Shown: one piece after another, positions 6,455-13,679 of the stretch
Numbering within the stretch: position 1 is the stretch's first letter
How the letters are laid out: every line of letters begins with the position of its first letter
Source: an uncultured Succinivibrio sp.
GTDB taxonomy: Bacteria; Pseudomonadota; Gammaproteobacteria; Enterobacterales; Succinivibrionaceae
Length of the DNA stretch: 15,975 nt
NCBI GenBank assembly: GCA_900770725.1
Contig: CAAGLL010000005.1
Coordinates: 1 to 15,975 of the forward strand
Direction: 5' to 3'
The notes under the pieces: generated by a model
The model's database searches: none
Told to the model about the DNA's origin: nothing
Seen by the model: the letters and a program-made list of their open reading frames with translations, nothing else
Made by a program: the position numbers and the translations under genes

Positions 6455-8011
6455 ATGGCATCAGGACTGCTGCGCTCGGGGGCCGTCACGTCGGCCGCCA
6501 CCCTGGCATCGAGGATCCTCGGCATGGCCCGCGACATAGTGATCGCATCGGTGCTCGGCGCCGGGATGTCGGCCGACGTGTTCTTCTTCGCAAACCGCAT
6601 CCCCAACTTCTTCAGGAGGCTGTTCGCTGAAGGGGCGTTCGCCCAGTCCTTCGTGCCGGTGATGTCAGAGGAGAAGCAAAAGGGCAGCGAAGAGGGGCTT
6701 CGGGATCTCGTCTCAAAGAGCGCCGGCACCCTTGGCGGGGCGGTGCTGGCAGTCACGATCCTCGGAATGCTGCTCTCGCCCGTGCTGACGGCAATCTTCG
6801 GATGGGGCTGGTTCCAAGCGAGCCTTCAAGGCTCGCCCGACGGGCAGAAGTACGTCGAGGCCTCGGAACTCTTGCGCATCACCTTCCCCTACCTCTTCTT
6901 CATAACCATGACCGCGCTGTGCTCGTCGGTGCTCAACGTGTTCGGCAAGTTTGGGATCCCGGCTATGACCCCCTGCATCCTCAACATCACGCTCATTGCG
7001 GCGGTGCTGGTCTTCGGGAGGGGGAGCACCGATCCCAACCGCGTGCTCGCCTGGGGCATGGTCGCAGGAGGGGTGCTGCAGCTGCTCTTCGAGCTTCCCT
7101 TCGTCTACAAGATTGGCATGCTCGCGCGCCCGGCCTTCTCATGGAACCATCCGGGCGTCTCCAAGATCCGCCACCTCATGATCCCGGCCGTGATCGGGGT
7201 GAGCGCCTCGCAGTTGAACCTCTTCGTGAGCACCGTGCTCGCCTCGTTCCTCGCAACCGGCGCCATCTCCTACCTCTACTACTCGGACCGGCTCCTGGAG
7301 TTTCCCATCGGGATCTTCGCGGTGGCGGTGTCGACGGTGATCCTGCCCGCGCTCTCAAAGGCCCATGCGGCATCTGATCCCGAGCGCTACACCAGAACCC
7401 TCGACTGGGGGGTGAGGCTGGTGCTGCTCTTGGGGATCCCCTCGATGTGCGGGATCATCGCGCTGCGCGAGCCCATGCTCAGGGTGATCTTCATGAGAGG
7501 GGCGTTCACCGGGGAGAACGTGCTGCTCTCCTCGGCCTCGCTCCTTGCCTCGGTGAGCGGGCTTTGCGCGATCATGCTCGTAAGGGTGCTGGTGCAGGGC
7601 TTTGCCGCGCGCCAGGACACCAGGACTCCGGTGCGCTGCTCGCTTGCCTCCATCGCCTCGAACATCATCTTCAACCTTATCCTGATAAAGCCCCTGGGCT
7701 ACGTGGGCCTTGCGCTTTCAACCGCGCTTGCAGCCTACGTCAACGCCGCGCTGCTCTTGGTGCTGCTCCACCGCCGCCGGATCTACACCCCGTCAAGGGA
7801 GACGCTTGCCTTCATATTGAGGATCGCCATGGCCGGCACGGCGATGGCCGTTTTGCTCCGCTATCTCTCCCCTGCCCCCGAAGGATGGTTTGCTATGGGA
7901 ACCTTGGAGTCGATAGGTTATCTTGCGCTGTTCATCGCCGCAGGAGGACTAGCCTATGGCGCAATTTCAATTGCGCTTGGGATCAGGCCGTCCCAGATCA
8001 AGCCTGCTTGA
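6455..8011 (+). CDS. murJ: Lipid II flippase MurJ
   Basis: Polytopic inner-membrane protein of the MOP superfamily that moves lipid II from the cytoplasmic to the periplasmic side for peptidoglycan assembly; formerly MviN. The 518 residues carry about 14 hydrophobic segments, as expected for the family. Conserved N-terminal block: TLASRILGMARD (16-27), ADVFFFANRIPNFFRRLFAEGAFAQSFVP (40-68). In the central cavity, SDRLLEFPIG (277-286) gives D278-R279, the equivalent of D269/R270 in E. coli. I chose ATG 6455, with GGAGG (6445-6449) at proper spacing; a TTG 12 nt upstream overlaps that ribosome site and is unlikely. The upstream region holds a palindrome and probable promoter. The 3' end carries an inverted repeat GCGCAATT-TC-AATTGCGC (7959-7976). 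Presumably essential. Confidence 0.96.
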   Translation: MASGLLRSGAVTSAATLASRILGMARDIVIASVLGAGMSADVFFFANRIPNFFRRLFAEGAFAQSFVPVMSEEKQKGSEEGLRDLVSKSAGTLGGAVLAVTILGMLLSPVLTAIFGWGWFQASLQGSPDGQKYVEASELLRITFPYLFFITMTALCSSVLNVFGKFGIPAMTPCILNITLIAAVLVFGRGSTDPNRVLAWGMVAGGVLQLLFELPFVYKIGMLARPAFSWNHPGVSKIRHLMIPAVIGVSASQLNLFVSTVLASFLATGAISYLYYSDRLLEFPIGIFAVAVSTVILPALSKAHAASDPERYTRTLDWGVRLVLLLGIPSMCGIIALREPMLRVIFMRGAFTGENVLLSSASLLASVSGLCAIMLVRVLVQGFAARQDTRTPVRCSLASIASNIIFNLILIKPLGYVGLALSTALAAYVNAALLLVLLHRRRIYTPSRETLAFILRIAMAGTAMAVLLRYLSPAPEGWFAMGTLESIGYLALFIAAGGLAYGAISIALGIRPSQIKPA

Positions 8012-8030
8012 GCATGGTGTGCAGACCTTG

Positions 8031-8051
8031 GCGCAAACATTGCGCAATTTT
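8031..8051 (+). terminator. Possible murJ terminator
   Basis: Perfect 6-bp stem GCGCAA-ACA-TTGCGC (8031-8045) followed by AATTTT, 20 nt after the murJ stop. The stem is short and the T-run modest, so termination may be partial. Confidence 0.4.
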
Positions 8052-8077
8052 GCTCGCTGGCGCAAAAAATCTGCTGT

Positions 8078-8102
8078 TTTTCTTGAATATACTTCAAGAA
8101 AA
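8078..8102. promoter_or_regulatory. 25-bp inverted repeat over a -10 box upstream of uspE
   Basis: TTTTCTTGAA and TTCAAGAAAA are perfect 10-bp inverted arms around the spacer TATAC. The central bases read TATACT (8088-8093), a good -10 hexamer, about 42 nt before the uspE ATG. No strong -35 is present at 17 nt. A dimeric protein bound here would cover the -10, or the arms could pair as an RNA hairpin if transcription starts upstream. The shape TTGAA-N5-TTCAA resembles, but does not match, the FNR site TTGAT-N4-ATCAA. Confidence 0.45.
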
Positions 8103-8134
8103 GGTTTTGTGCGCTTCATGCTAAGGAGCATCAT

Positions 8135-9100
8135 ATGAGACAGTACAACAAGATCCTGGCAGTGATTGAGCCCAGGCGCGATCAGCAGGTGGCGCTAAAG
8201 CGCGCCCTTGAGCTTGCCAAGTACAACCCGCGCGCCGAGATAATCGCGCTCAGGCTTGTCTATGACTTTTCATACGACATCCACATCCTCAACCGCATGA
8301 GCGAGCAGTCCACGCGCGAGGACGTCCTCAAGACCTCGCTCGACCACCTAAAGGAGACGATCGCCGATGCCGCGAGCGACTCGAAAACCAAGATCATCCC
8401 GCGCACGGCGTTCACCCGCGACATCGGCGAGGGGATCTTGGCCGAGGCCGAGCACTCAGGATGCGACATCATCATCAAGGCCGCCAACCACCACAAGGTG
8501 CTCGACTCGATTCTCTTCACGCCGATCGACTGGTACATCCTGCGCAACGCCAAGGTGCCGGTGATCATCGCCAAGGAGCATGAGTGGACCGTGAACGGCA
8601 GCATAGTCGTCGCAGTCGACTTCTCCTTCTCAGGGCGCAGGGCGGCCAACGTCATGCTGCTGCGCGAGGCCCAGGAGCTTGCCAAGATCACCGGCGCCCC
8701 CATCCACCTCGTGAACTCCGCTCCGGTGGTGCTGCCTGCGGTGATGCTCGAGGTGCCGCATTACTCACCTGAGATCTACGCCCAGAGCATAGTCAAGGAG
8801 CACGAGCGCAGGCTCTACGAGTTTGCCAGCCTCCACGGGATCCCCAAGGAGAACTGCCACATCAAGGAAGGCATGCCCGACGAGGTGATCCCCAGCGCCT
8901 GCAATGAGCTCAACGCCTTCGTGGTATTTCTCGGATCGGCAGGCAGGAGCGGCATGATGGCCGCCCTCATCGGCAACACCTGCGAGGAGGTCGTGGACTA
9001 CATCAAGGGAGACCTCATCGTGGTTAATGACAAGGCAATGGCCGCACGCGAAGGCAATGGCGACTCCGCTGCCAGGAAAGAGGATTCAGGAAAGGCTTAA
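8135..9100 (+). CDS. uspE: Universal stress protein E (tandem Usp)
   Basis: Cytosolic tandem universal stress protein of 321 residues, about the length of E. coli UspE. Domain 1 (about 5-147) has YDFSYDIHIL and IKAANHH...LFTPIDWYILR, the conserved signature of UspE N-domains (FTPTDWHLLR in E. coli). Domain 2 (about 155-298) ends with the nucleotide-binding pattern G267-x2-G270-x9-G280-N (LGSAGRSGMMAALIGN). Domain 1 lacks that glycine pattern, again as in UspE. In E. coli it is linked to motility, aggregation and stress survival. Start ATG 8135 has AAGGAG 6 nt upstream. The last 20 residues are a charged, low-complexity tail (AAREGNGDSAARKEDSGKA) longer than I expect from the family. Transcribed apart from murJ (123-nt gap with hairpin and operator-like repeat). 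Confidence 0.94.
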   Translation: MRQYNKILAVIEPRRDQQVALKRALELAKYNPRAEIIALRLVYDFSYDIHILNRMSEQSTREDVLKTSLDHLKETIADAASDSKTKIIPRTAFTRDIGEGILAEAEHSGCDIIIKAANHHKVLDSILFTPIDWYILRNAKVPVIIAKEHEWTVNGSIVVAVDFSFSGRRAANVMLLREAQELAKITGAPIHLVNSAPVVLPAVMLEVPHYSPEIYAQSIVKEHERRLYEFASLHGIPKENCHIKEGMPDEVIPSACNELNAFVVFLGSAGRSGMMAALIGNTCEEVVDYIKGDLIVVNDKAMAAREGNGDSAARKEDSGKA

Positions 9101-9110
9101 CAGCGATGAC

Positions 9111-9136
9111 TCCCATGCGGCGTTGCGCGCATGGGA
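9111..9136. terminator. First hairpin after uspE
   Basis: Perfect 9-bp stem TCCCATGCG / CGCATGGGA with an 8-nt loop, 10 nt after the uspE stop. There is no T-run behind it, so it may protect the 3' end or act with the second hairpin. Confidence 0.4.
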
Positions 9137-9168
9137 AGAGAGCCTCTTGCATGCCATTTTCTTGATCC

Positions 9169-9200
9169 GCAGGGCGCGGTGGGCTTCCACCGCGCCCTGC
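9169..9200. terminator. Strong hairpin between convergent uspE and bioC
   Basis: Perfect 14-bp stem GCAGGGCGCGGTGG / CCACCGCGCCCTGC with a GCTT loop. It ends 8 nt from the bioC stop and so can serve the biotin operon on the minus strand as well as uspE. No clear T-run on either side. Confidence 0.6.
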
Positions 9201-9207
9201 TCATCTG

Positions 9208-9969
9208 CTACGGCGCCCTGCCCGTAACAAAGACTCCGCGCCAGCTCAGGCGCACACCATCTTGGACTGAGAACTTTGACTCATACTCCTGGCTGAACGC
9301 CTTGAGTCTTCCGCGGGTCCATGCCCTGCCGCCAGTGCCGCTGACGCCGCAGCCCCGCAGGCTCTTGAGCATTGAGAGCGGATCCTTGTAATGAGTGGTG
9401 CGCTCCAGCCTGCGCACTTGCACATCATCAAGCAAGCCCATCGCGATCTCCTCAACCTCCGCGGCAGTGCGATAGCTTATGCCATCTCCAGAGACTTCCC
9501 TGATCTCCTCGAATGTCCCCTCGGTGAACACGAAGATCCCCATGAGGCCATGAGGCTTCAGCGCCGTCCTCAAATTGATGAAGCCTTGGCGGAAATCCTC
9601 AAACCACTGCATGGCGCTGCTCGATGCCACGAGATCGAATCCGCCTGGAAGCAGATCGCGCTCGCAGTCTGCAACGGCAAGATGGATGGCAGGATCGCTA
9701 CCTAGCCTTTCGCGGCATTGCATGAGCATGCCCTCGCTGAGGTCAAAAAGGTCAAGGCGCGCCGGGGCAAGTTCCAGAAGCTTCTTGGAGAGGGTGCCGG
9801 TGCCGCATCCTGCCTCGAAGATCCTCAGGCCTGAGCAATTGCCGTTCAAGCGCTCCTTGAGCATTTCAAAGAGCATGCGCGCAGCCTCGGCCTGCACCGC
9901 CGCGCCCTGATCGTAGGTCGCGGCGGCGCGGGAGAAGCGCCTTGCGCGCATGCTCTTTGGATCCCGCAT
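9208..9969 (-). CDS. bioC: Malonyl-ACP O-methyltransferase BioC
   Basis: SAM-dependent methyltransferase that caps malonyl-ACP as its methyl ester so fatty-acid enzymes can extend it to pimeloyl-ACP methyl ester, the entry to biotin synthesis. The 253-residue protein opens with FSRAAATYDQGAAVQAEAA (residues 12-30), the typical BioC start, followed by motif I FEAGCGTGTLSKKLLE (51-66), LDLFDLSEGML (motif II region) and FDLVASSSAMQWFEDF (SSxxLQW-like). The ATG at 9969 shares a base with the bioG stop (TGATG); a second in-frame ATG at residue 7 is possible. It is the last gene of bioF-bioG-bioC and its esterase partner BioG lies directly upstream. Confidence 0.93.
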   Translation of the reverse strand: MRDPKSMRARRFSRAAATYDQGAAVQAEAARMLFEMLKERLNGNCSGLRIFEAGCGTGTLSKKLLELAPARLDLFDLSEGMLMQCRERLGSDPAIHLAVADCERDLLPGGFDLVASSSAMQWFEDFRQGFINLRTALKPHGLMGIFVFTEGTFEEIREVSGDGISYRTAAEVEEIAMGLLDDVQVRRLERTTHYKDPLSMLKSLRGCGVSGTGGRAWTRGRLKAFSQEYESKFSVQDGVRLSWRGVFVTGRAP

Positions 9970-10622
9970 CAGAACGGCTCCGCAAGAAGCTTTGCAAAAA
10001 GCTCGGGCTGATAGTGGGCGCCTTCAACCTCGCGGATCTCCACGTGCCTCTGGTTAAAGCTCAGGCGCTGCGCCTTGGGCGGAAAGATGAGGTCGGCGCC
10101 TGAGACATAGGCGCAGTCATAAAAGCGCCCTTGTGAAGGAGGATTTTCCTTGAGGAAGTTGCGGATCCAGAGGAGTTCTGCCCTCATGTTCTCCGCGCTG
10201 CGCGACGTGCCAGTCTTCATGTAATTGCGATAGCCCCTGCCGCACATCGCAAGGCGGAACGAGGCTGCGGCACGCTCGTCAAGCGAAGCGGCAGTCTTGT
10301 CCCAAAGCGCAGGATCTATCCCGTACTTTGGATCGATGCCTTCCACGGTGCCGTTCACGGCGATCCTCTCAACAATTCCAGCAAGGCCCTTGGCGTAATG
10401 CGGCGCCAGCGCCACGCCCATCGACCAGGCGATGAGCCTTGTCTTTTCATACGAGCTCAGATCTGGAAGATCCCCTTTCTCTGTATAGTCATAGCAGCAC
10501 AATAGCGCTGAGGACTTGGGCATCATCTCCGCCATCTTGGCAAAGGGCCTCTCGTCCTGGCCGTAGCCTTCAAAGAACAGCACGAGATTCGAGCCCCCGC
10601 GTTTTAGAAAGCAGGTTCTCAT
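9969..10622 (-). CDS. bioG: Pimeloyl-ACP methyl ester esterase BioG
   Basis: Alpha/beta hydrolase of the DUF452/BioG family that removes the methyl group from pimeloyl-ACP methyl ester, ending chain elongation and handing pimeloyl-ACP to BioF. It replaces the unrelated-in-sequence BioH of E. coli. Visible: LVLFFEGYGQDERPF (13-27, oxyanion region), nucleophile elbow IAWSMGVALA with S67, SGADLIFPP with D177, and EGAHYQPE with H203, giving a plausible Ser-Asp-His triad. Length of 217 residues is typical. I chose ATG 10622, which overlaps the bioF TGA as TGATG and has GGGAGGG 5 nt upstream; a TTG three bases earlier lies too close to that site. Confidence 0.92.
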   Translation of the reverse strand: MRTCFLKRGGSNLVLFFEGYGQDERPFAKMAEMMPKSSALLCCYDYTEKGDLPDLSSYEKTRLIAWSMGVALAPHYAKGLAGIVERIAVNGTVEGIDPKYGIDPALWDKTAASLDERAAASFRLAMCGRGYRNYMKTGTSRSAENMRAELLWIRNFLKENPPSQGRFYDCAYVSGADLIFPPKAQRLSFNQRHVEIREVEGAHYQPELFAKLLAEPF

Positions 10623-11800
10623 CAAGCCCTCCCTGAGATCCTGCGGATGAGCGAGCAGAGCCTTTCCACGTCGTCATCTGTCAGCGATGCGCTCAAGGAC
10701 AGCCGCAGCCTGGCCGTGCCCTTGGGCACGGTGGGGTGCCTCACCGGCATGGCGAGGAAGCCGTTTTCCCGGAAGATCTCCGCTGCCTCGATGGCCTTCT
10801 CGTTCTCCCCCACGATGTAGGGCACGATCTGGGTCGACGAGAGATCCTGCAGGCCGCACTCCCTGAGCGTTGCATGAACTTCAGATGAGATCCTGGCAAG
10901 GCGGGCGCGGCGGCCGTCGGCCGCGCGCGCCTTGCCTATCATGAAGGCGGTGTGGGCAAGGCTTGCCGGGGAGATCGCAGTTGAGAAGATGAGCGGCCTT
11001 GCGGTGTTTATGAGGTAGTCGCGGGCGGTCCTGGAGCACAGGAGGAACGCCCCTTCGGAACCCAGCCCCTTGCCGCAGGTGCAGAGCACGAAGTCGGCCA
11101 TGCCGCCAAGCCCCATCTCATAGAGCATGCCGCGCCCCTCGGACCCGAACACGGTGAAAGCGTGGGCCTCGTCCACATAGACTGAGATCTTGGGATTGGA
11201 TTTCTTGAGCTCGGCTATTTCCTTGAGCGGCGCCACGTCGCCATCCATGCTGAACACCGACTCGGTCACAACGAGGATCTGATCGTATTGAGCGCCATGG
11301 CCTTCAATGATGCGCTCAAGGCTTTGCGCGTCATTGTGGGAAAAGCGCATGATCTTGAACTTGCCGCCTGCGGTCATGCCGTCGATGATCGAGGCGTGCG
11401 AGAGCTTGTCGGCAACTACAAGAGTGCCGGGGATCGACGCCAGGGCGCGGATCACGCCGCTGTTGGCGTCATAGCCTGAGTTGAAGGGCAGCGCGCAATA
11501 GCCAGGATAGAGATCCTCCATGGCCTTTACGGCCTTGCGCCAGCTCTCATGCGCCCCGGTGAGCAGCGGGGATCCGGAGGACGAGAAATACTCTGGCGTC
11601 TTCAAGAGTATTTGCATGAACTCATCGCGCAGCGCGTCATCCTGCCCAAGCCCCAGGTAGTCGTTTGACGCTAGGTTCGCAAGCCCCTGTCCATCCACCG
11701 AGGCTCTGCCGCCTTGCTGACTTAAGGGAGCGATCCTCCTCATGAGCCCGCGCTCCTCTATTTTTGAAAGCGCATCCTCCATGAAGCTGTCAAATGACAT
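10622..11800 (-). CDS. bioF: 8-amino-7-oxononanoate synthase BioF
   Basis: PLP enzyme of the alpha-oxoamine synthase family that condenses pimeloyl-ACP with L-alanine to give 8-amino-7-oxononanoate. Length 392, usual for BioF. Seen: NLASNDYLGL (42-51), SSGSPLLTGAH (73-83, with the usual R of SGxSRLxxG replaced by P), HASIIDG (135-141), VTESVFSMDGD (178-188), VDEAHAFTVFG (209-219) and the PLP lysine K244 in TCGKGLGSEGAF. Start ATG 11800 has a TTAGGAGGG ribosome site. First gene of bioF-bioG-bioC; bioA, bioD and bioB must lie elsewhere. No BirA operator (TTGTAAACC-type half-sites) was seen upstream. The closest alternatives, Kbl and HemA, lack the pairing with bioG/bioC. Confidence 0.93.
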   Translation of the reverse strand: MSFDSFMEDALSKIEERGLMRRIAPLSQQGGRASVDGQGLANLASNDYLGLGQDDALRDEFMQILLKTPEYFSSSGSPLLTGAHESWRKAVKAMEDLYPGYCALPFNSGYDANSGVIRALASIPGTLVVADKLSHASIIDGMTAGGKFKIMRFSHNDAQSLERIIEGHGAQYDQILVVTESVFSMDGDVAPLKEIAELKKSNPKISVYVDEAHAFTVFGSEGRGMLYEMGLGGMADFVLCTCGKGLGSEGAFLLCSRTARDYLINTARPLIFSTAISPASLAHTAFMIGKARAADGRRARLARISSEVHATLRECGLQDLSSTQIVPYIVGENEKAIEAAEIFRENGFLAMPVRHPTVPKGTARLRLSLSASLTDDDVERLCSLIRRISGRA

Positions 11801-12032
11801 GAAGCCCTCCTAATTCTTGCCATCGCAATCCTGCCGCCTTGCGGCAATGGAACGATCTTAGGCGCTTTTGCAATCATGATCACCTTGCCATCTCCGCGCG
11901 CCCCGCAACGCCACGCAAAAATCCCCGAGCGCGCCTATATGCCCGCGCAAAGACTGTAAAATACGGCTTTGTCAAAGAAGCAGCCTTTGGCGGCACAGTG
12001 CCGCCAAAGGGACTGAGAGGCCAGGTGCAAAG
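11801..12032. promoter_or_regulatory. Divergent spacer bioF / small ORF-pepD
   Basis: 232 bp. On the plus side TAAAAT (11957-11962) is a fair -10 with no good -35; it would place the start of transcription near 11969. On the minus side no convincing promoter stands out; TAAGAT (reverse of ATCTTA, 11864-11869) is a weak candidate. A perfect 6-bp hairpin TGCCGC-CTT-GCGGCA (11832-11846) lies in the probable bioF leader. Confidence 0.35.
11984..12010. repeat. Perfect 27-bp palindrome in the pepD-unit leader
   Basis: Arms CCTTTGGCGGCAC and GTGCCGCCAAAGG are exact reverse complements around a single A (11997). The right arm ends 22 nt before the 57-codon ORF. If transcription starts at the TAAAAT box, the RNA would carry this 13-bp arm pair some 15 nt from its 5' end. 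No T-run follows on the plus strand. It could be an operator for a dimeric regulator, an RNA-stabilising 5' stem, or an attenuator. Confidence 0.6.
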
Positions 12033-12206
12033 ATGTCAATAAACGACAACCGCAGCCGCATCAAGGCGACTGCCAAAAGGAAACAGCCCAAGAACGCAGT
12101 GATCCACCTGCTCCAGCTGGGCGACGACGAGCGCGACATGCTGCGCCTCATCTACATCACCCAGGCAGCCGCCGCAACTACGGCAGCTGCCAAGGCTCGC
12201 GCCTGA
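12033..12206 (+). CDS. 57-residue hypothetical protein upstream of pepD
   Basis: ATG 12033 to TGA 12204-12206 encodes 57 residues that I do not recognise. The N-terminal third is basic and polar (MSINDNRSRIKATAKRKQ), the middle has an amphipathic, charged stretch (VIHLLQLGDDERDMLRLIYI), and the tail is Ala-rich and ends KARA. No signal peptide or clear membrane helix. AGGTG sits 5 nt before the start. The pepD ribosome site GAGGGT overlaps its stop codon and pepD begins 9 nt later, so the two are likely coupled. GC-rich codon use resembles the neighbouring genes. It could be a real small basic protein, possibly RNA- or protein-binding, or a translated leader for pepD. Its short length explains why it would be missed by default gene finders. 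Confidence 0.5.
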   Translation: MSINDNRSRIKATAKRKQPKNAVIHLLQLGDDERDMLRLIYITQAAAATTAAAKARA

Positions 12207-12215
12207 GGGTAAGCC

Positions 12216-13676
12216 ATGGCGCAAGAGTTGATCTCCTCCCTGGAGCCCAAGGCACTCTTCGGGCGCTTTGCCAAGCTCGTGTCGATCCCGAGGATCTCGG
12301 GCCATGAGGACGCCGCCGCGGCGTGGATCATGGATTTTGCCAAGGAGCGCTCCCTGCCCTGCCGCCGCGACGGCGCGGGCAACGTGATAATTAATGTTCC
12401 AGCCTCACGCGGGCGCGATGGCGCCCCCGGGGTGATCCTCCAGGCCCACCTGGACATGGTGCCTGCCGCGGCATCCGGCGTGTCCCACGACTTTCTCAAG
12501 GACGGGATCGATGCCTATGCCGAGGACGGATGGCTCAAGGCACGCGGCACCTCGCTTGGCGCCGACGACGGGCTGGGCGTCTGCACCATCCTCGCGATCC
12601 TCGATGACAAGGAGCTGCGCCACGGGCCCATCACCGCGATCTTCACGGTCGAGGAGGAGACCACAATGAAGGGGGCGCTTGCGATCAGCAAGGACGACCT
12701 CAAGGGTGCCTCGTATCTTGTAAACCTCGACTCCGAGGATTCGGGCTACGTCTTCACAGGCTGCGCCGGATCCTGCGACGCGAACCTCGACCTCCCGCTT
12801 GAGCATGTCGCAACCCCGGGATGCTCTACGCTCAAGCTCTCGTTCACGGGCTTCCTCGGCGGGCACAGCGGCTCCGACATCGCGCTCGGCCGCGCCAACG
12901 CCATCAAGGCCGCGGCGCAGGCTCTGCTCTCGATTTACGAAGACCACGAGTTCTTCATCGTGGATCTTGAAGGCGGAAGGGCGCGCAACTCCATCCCCTC
13001 CTCATGCACCGCCACGGTCAACGTGCCCTATGAAAGCGTCGATGGCTTCAAGTCAGCCTTGAACGATGCCGCAAGGCGCATCGCCTCTGAATACCACGAT
13101 GCCGATCCTGCCATCAAAGTCGGGATCTCCGAGCAAGGATCTGCTGAAGAAGCGCTCTCCTCTGAGTGCACCATCGTGCTCCTCGATCTCATAAACGCGC
13201 TGCCCTCGAACGCGCTGCGCTTTCACGACGAGGCAAGGACTTTGGTGGAGACCTCATGCAACTTAGGCTCGGTGAGGCTTGACGCTGGTGATGCATTGCT
13301 GCTGCTCATGCCCCGCTCGCTCACCGATGAGGGCCTTGAGAGCGCGATGTCGGCCATCGCCTCCTGCGCAAGCCTCGCAGGCGCGGATTTTGAGTTCAAG
13401 AACCGCCACGACTGCTGGCTCTCGCCTGCGGATTCGCCCCTCGTCAAGGCCCTCTCCTCTGCCTGGCAGCAGGTTGCAGGATCCCCGCTTCAAAACGCGG
13501 TGATCCACGCAGGGCTTGAGTGCGCGCGCTTCCACGCCATCTGCCCCAAGCTGCAGATGGCATCCATAGGCTCGACCATCAAGAGCCCGCACAGCCCCAT
13601 GGAGCAGGCGTCCGTGAAGGGCGCTGCCATGGTGCTCAAGGCATTGGGCCTTGCGCTTGAAGCGCTATCGGAGTAG
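12216..13676 (+). CDS. pepD: Aminoacyl-histidine dipeptidase PepD (M20C)
   Basis: Cytosolic zinc dipeptidase of broad specificity (carnosine, X-His and other dipeptides). The 486-residue protein matches E. coli PepD throughout. Metal and catalytic positions: QAHLDMVP (H78, D80), GADDGLGV (D117), TVEEETTM (E146/E147), NLDSED (D172) and, near the C-terminus, the histidine of SPHSPMEQ. Dimerisation lid region about 195-390 includes GFLGGHSGSDIALGRANAIK and GGRARNSIPSSCTATV; IHAGLECARF follows. Compared with E. coli, the loop after the catalytic Glu reads EETTMKGA instead of EAGMDGA, a mild change. Start ATG 12216 has GAGGGT upstream. It sits between the 57-codon ORF and the GH13-like gene (3-nt gap), so all three appear to form one transcript. 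Confidence 0.95.
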   Translation: MAQELISSLEPKALFGRFAKLVSIPRISGHEDAAAAWIMDFAKERSLPCRRDGAGNVIINVPASRGRDGAPGVILQAHLDMVPAAASGVSHDFLKDGIDAYAEDGWLKARGTSLGADDGLGVCTILAILDDKELRHGPITAIFTVEEETTMKGALAISKDDLKGASYLVNLDSEDSGYVFTGCAGSCDANLDLPLEHVATPGCSTLKLSFTGFLGGHSGSDIALGRANAIKAAAQALLSIYEDHEFFIVDLEGGRARNSIPSSCTATVNVPYESVDGFKSALNDAARRIASEYHDADPAIKVGISEQGSAEEALSSECTIVLLDLINALPSNALRFHDEARTLVETSCNLGSVRLDAGDALLLLMPRSLTDEGLESAMSAIASCASLAGADFEFKNRHDCWLSPADSPLVKALSSAWQQVAGSPLQNAVIHAGLECARFHAICPKLQMASIGSTIKSPHSPMEQASVKGAAMVLKALGLALEALSE

Positions 13677-13679
13677 CAA

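Noticed and set aside
8083..8097. FNR box at uspE
   Set aside because: TTGAA-N5-TTCAA differs from TTGAT-N4-ATCAA in both spacing and outer bases; kept only as an unknown inverted repeat.
10623..10625. TTG start for bioG
   Set aside because: ATG three bases on gives the TGATG overlap seen at other junctions and better spacing from GGGAGGG.
11801..11983. BirA operator upstream of bioF
   Set aside because: No pair of TTGTAAACC-like half-sites could be found.
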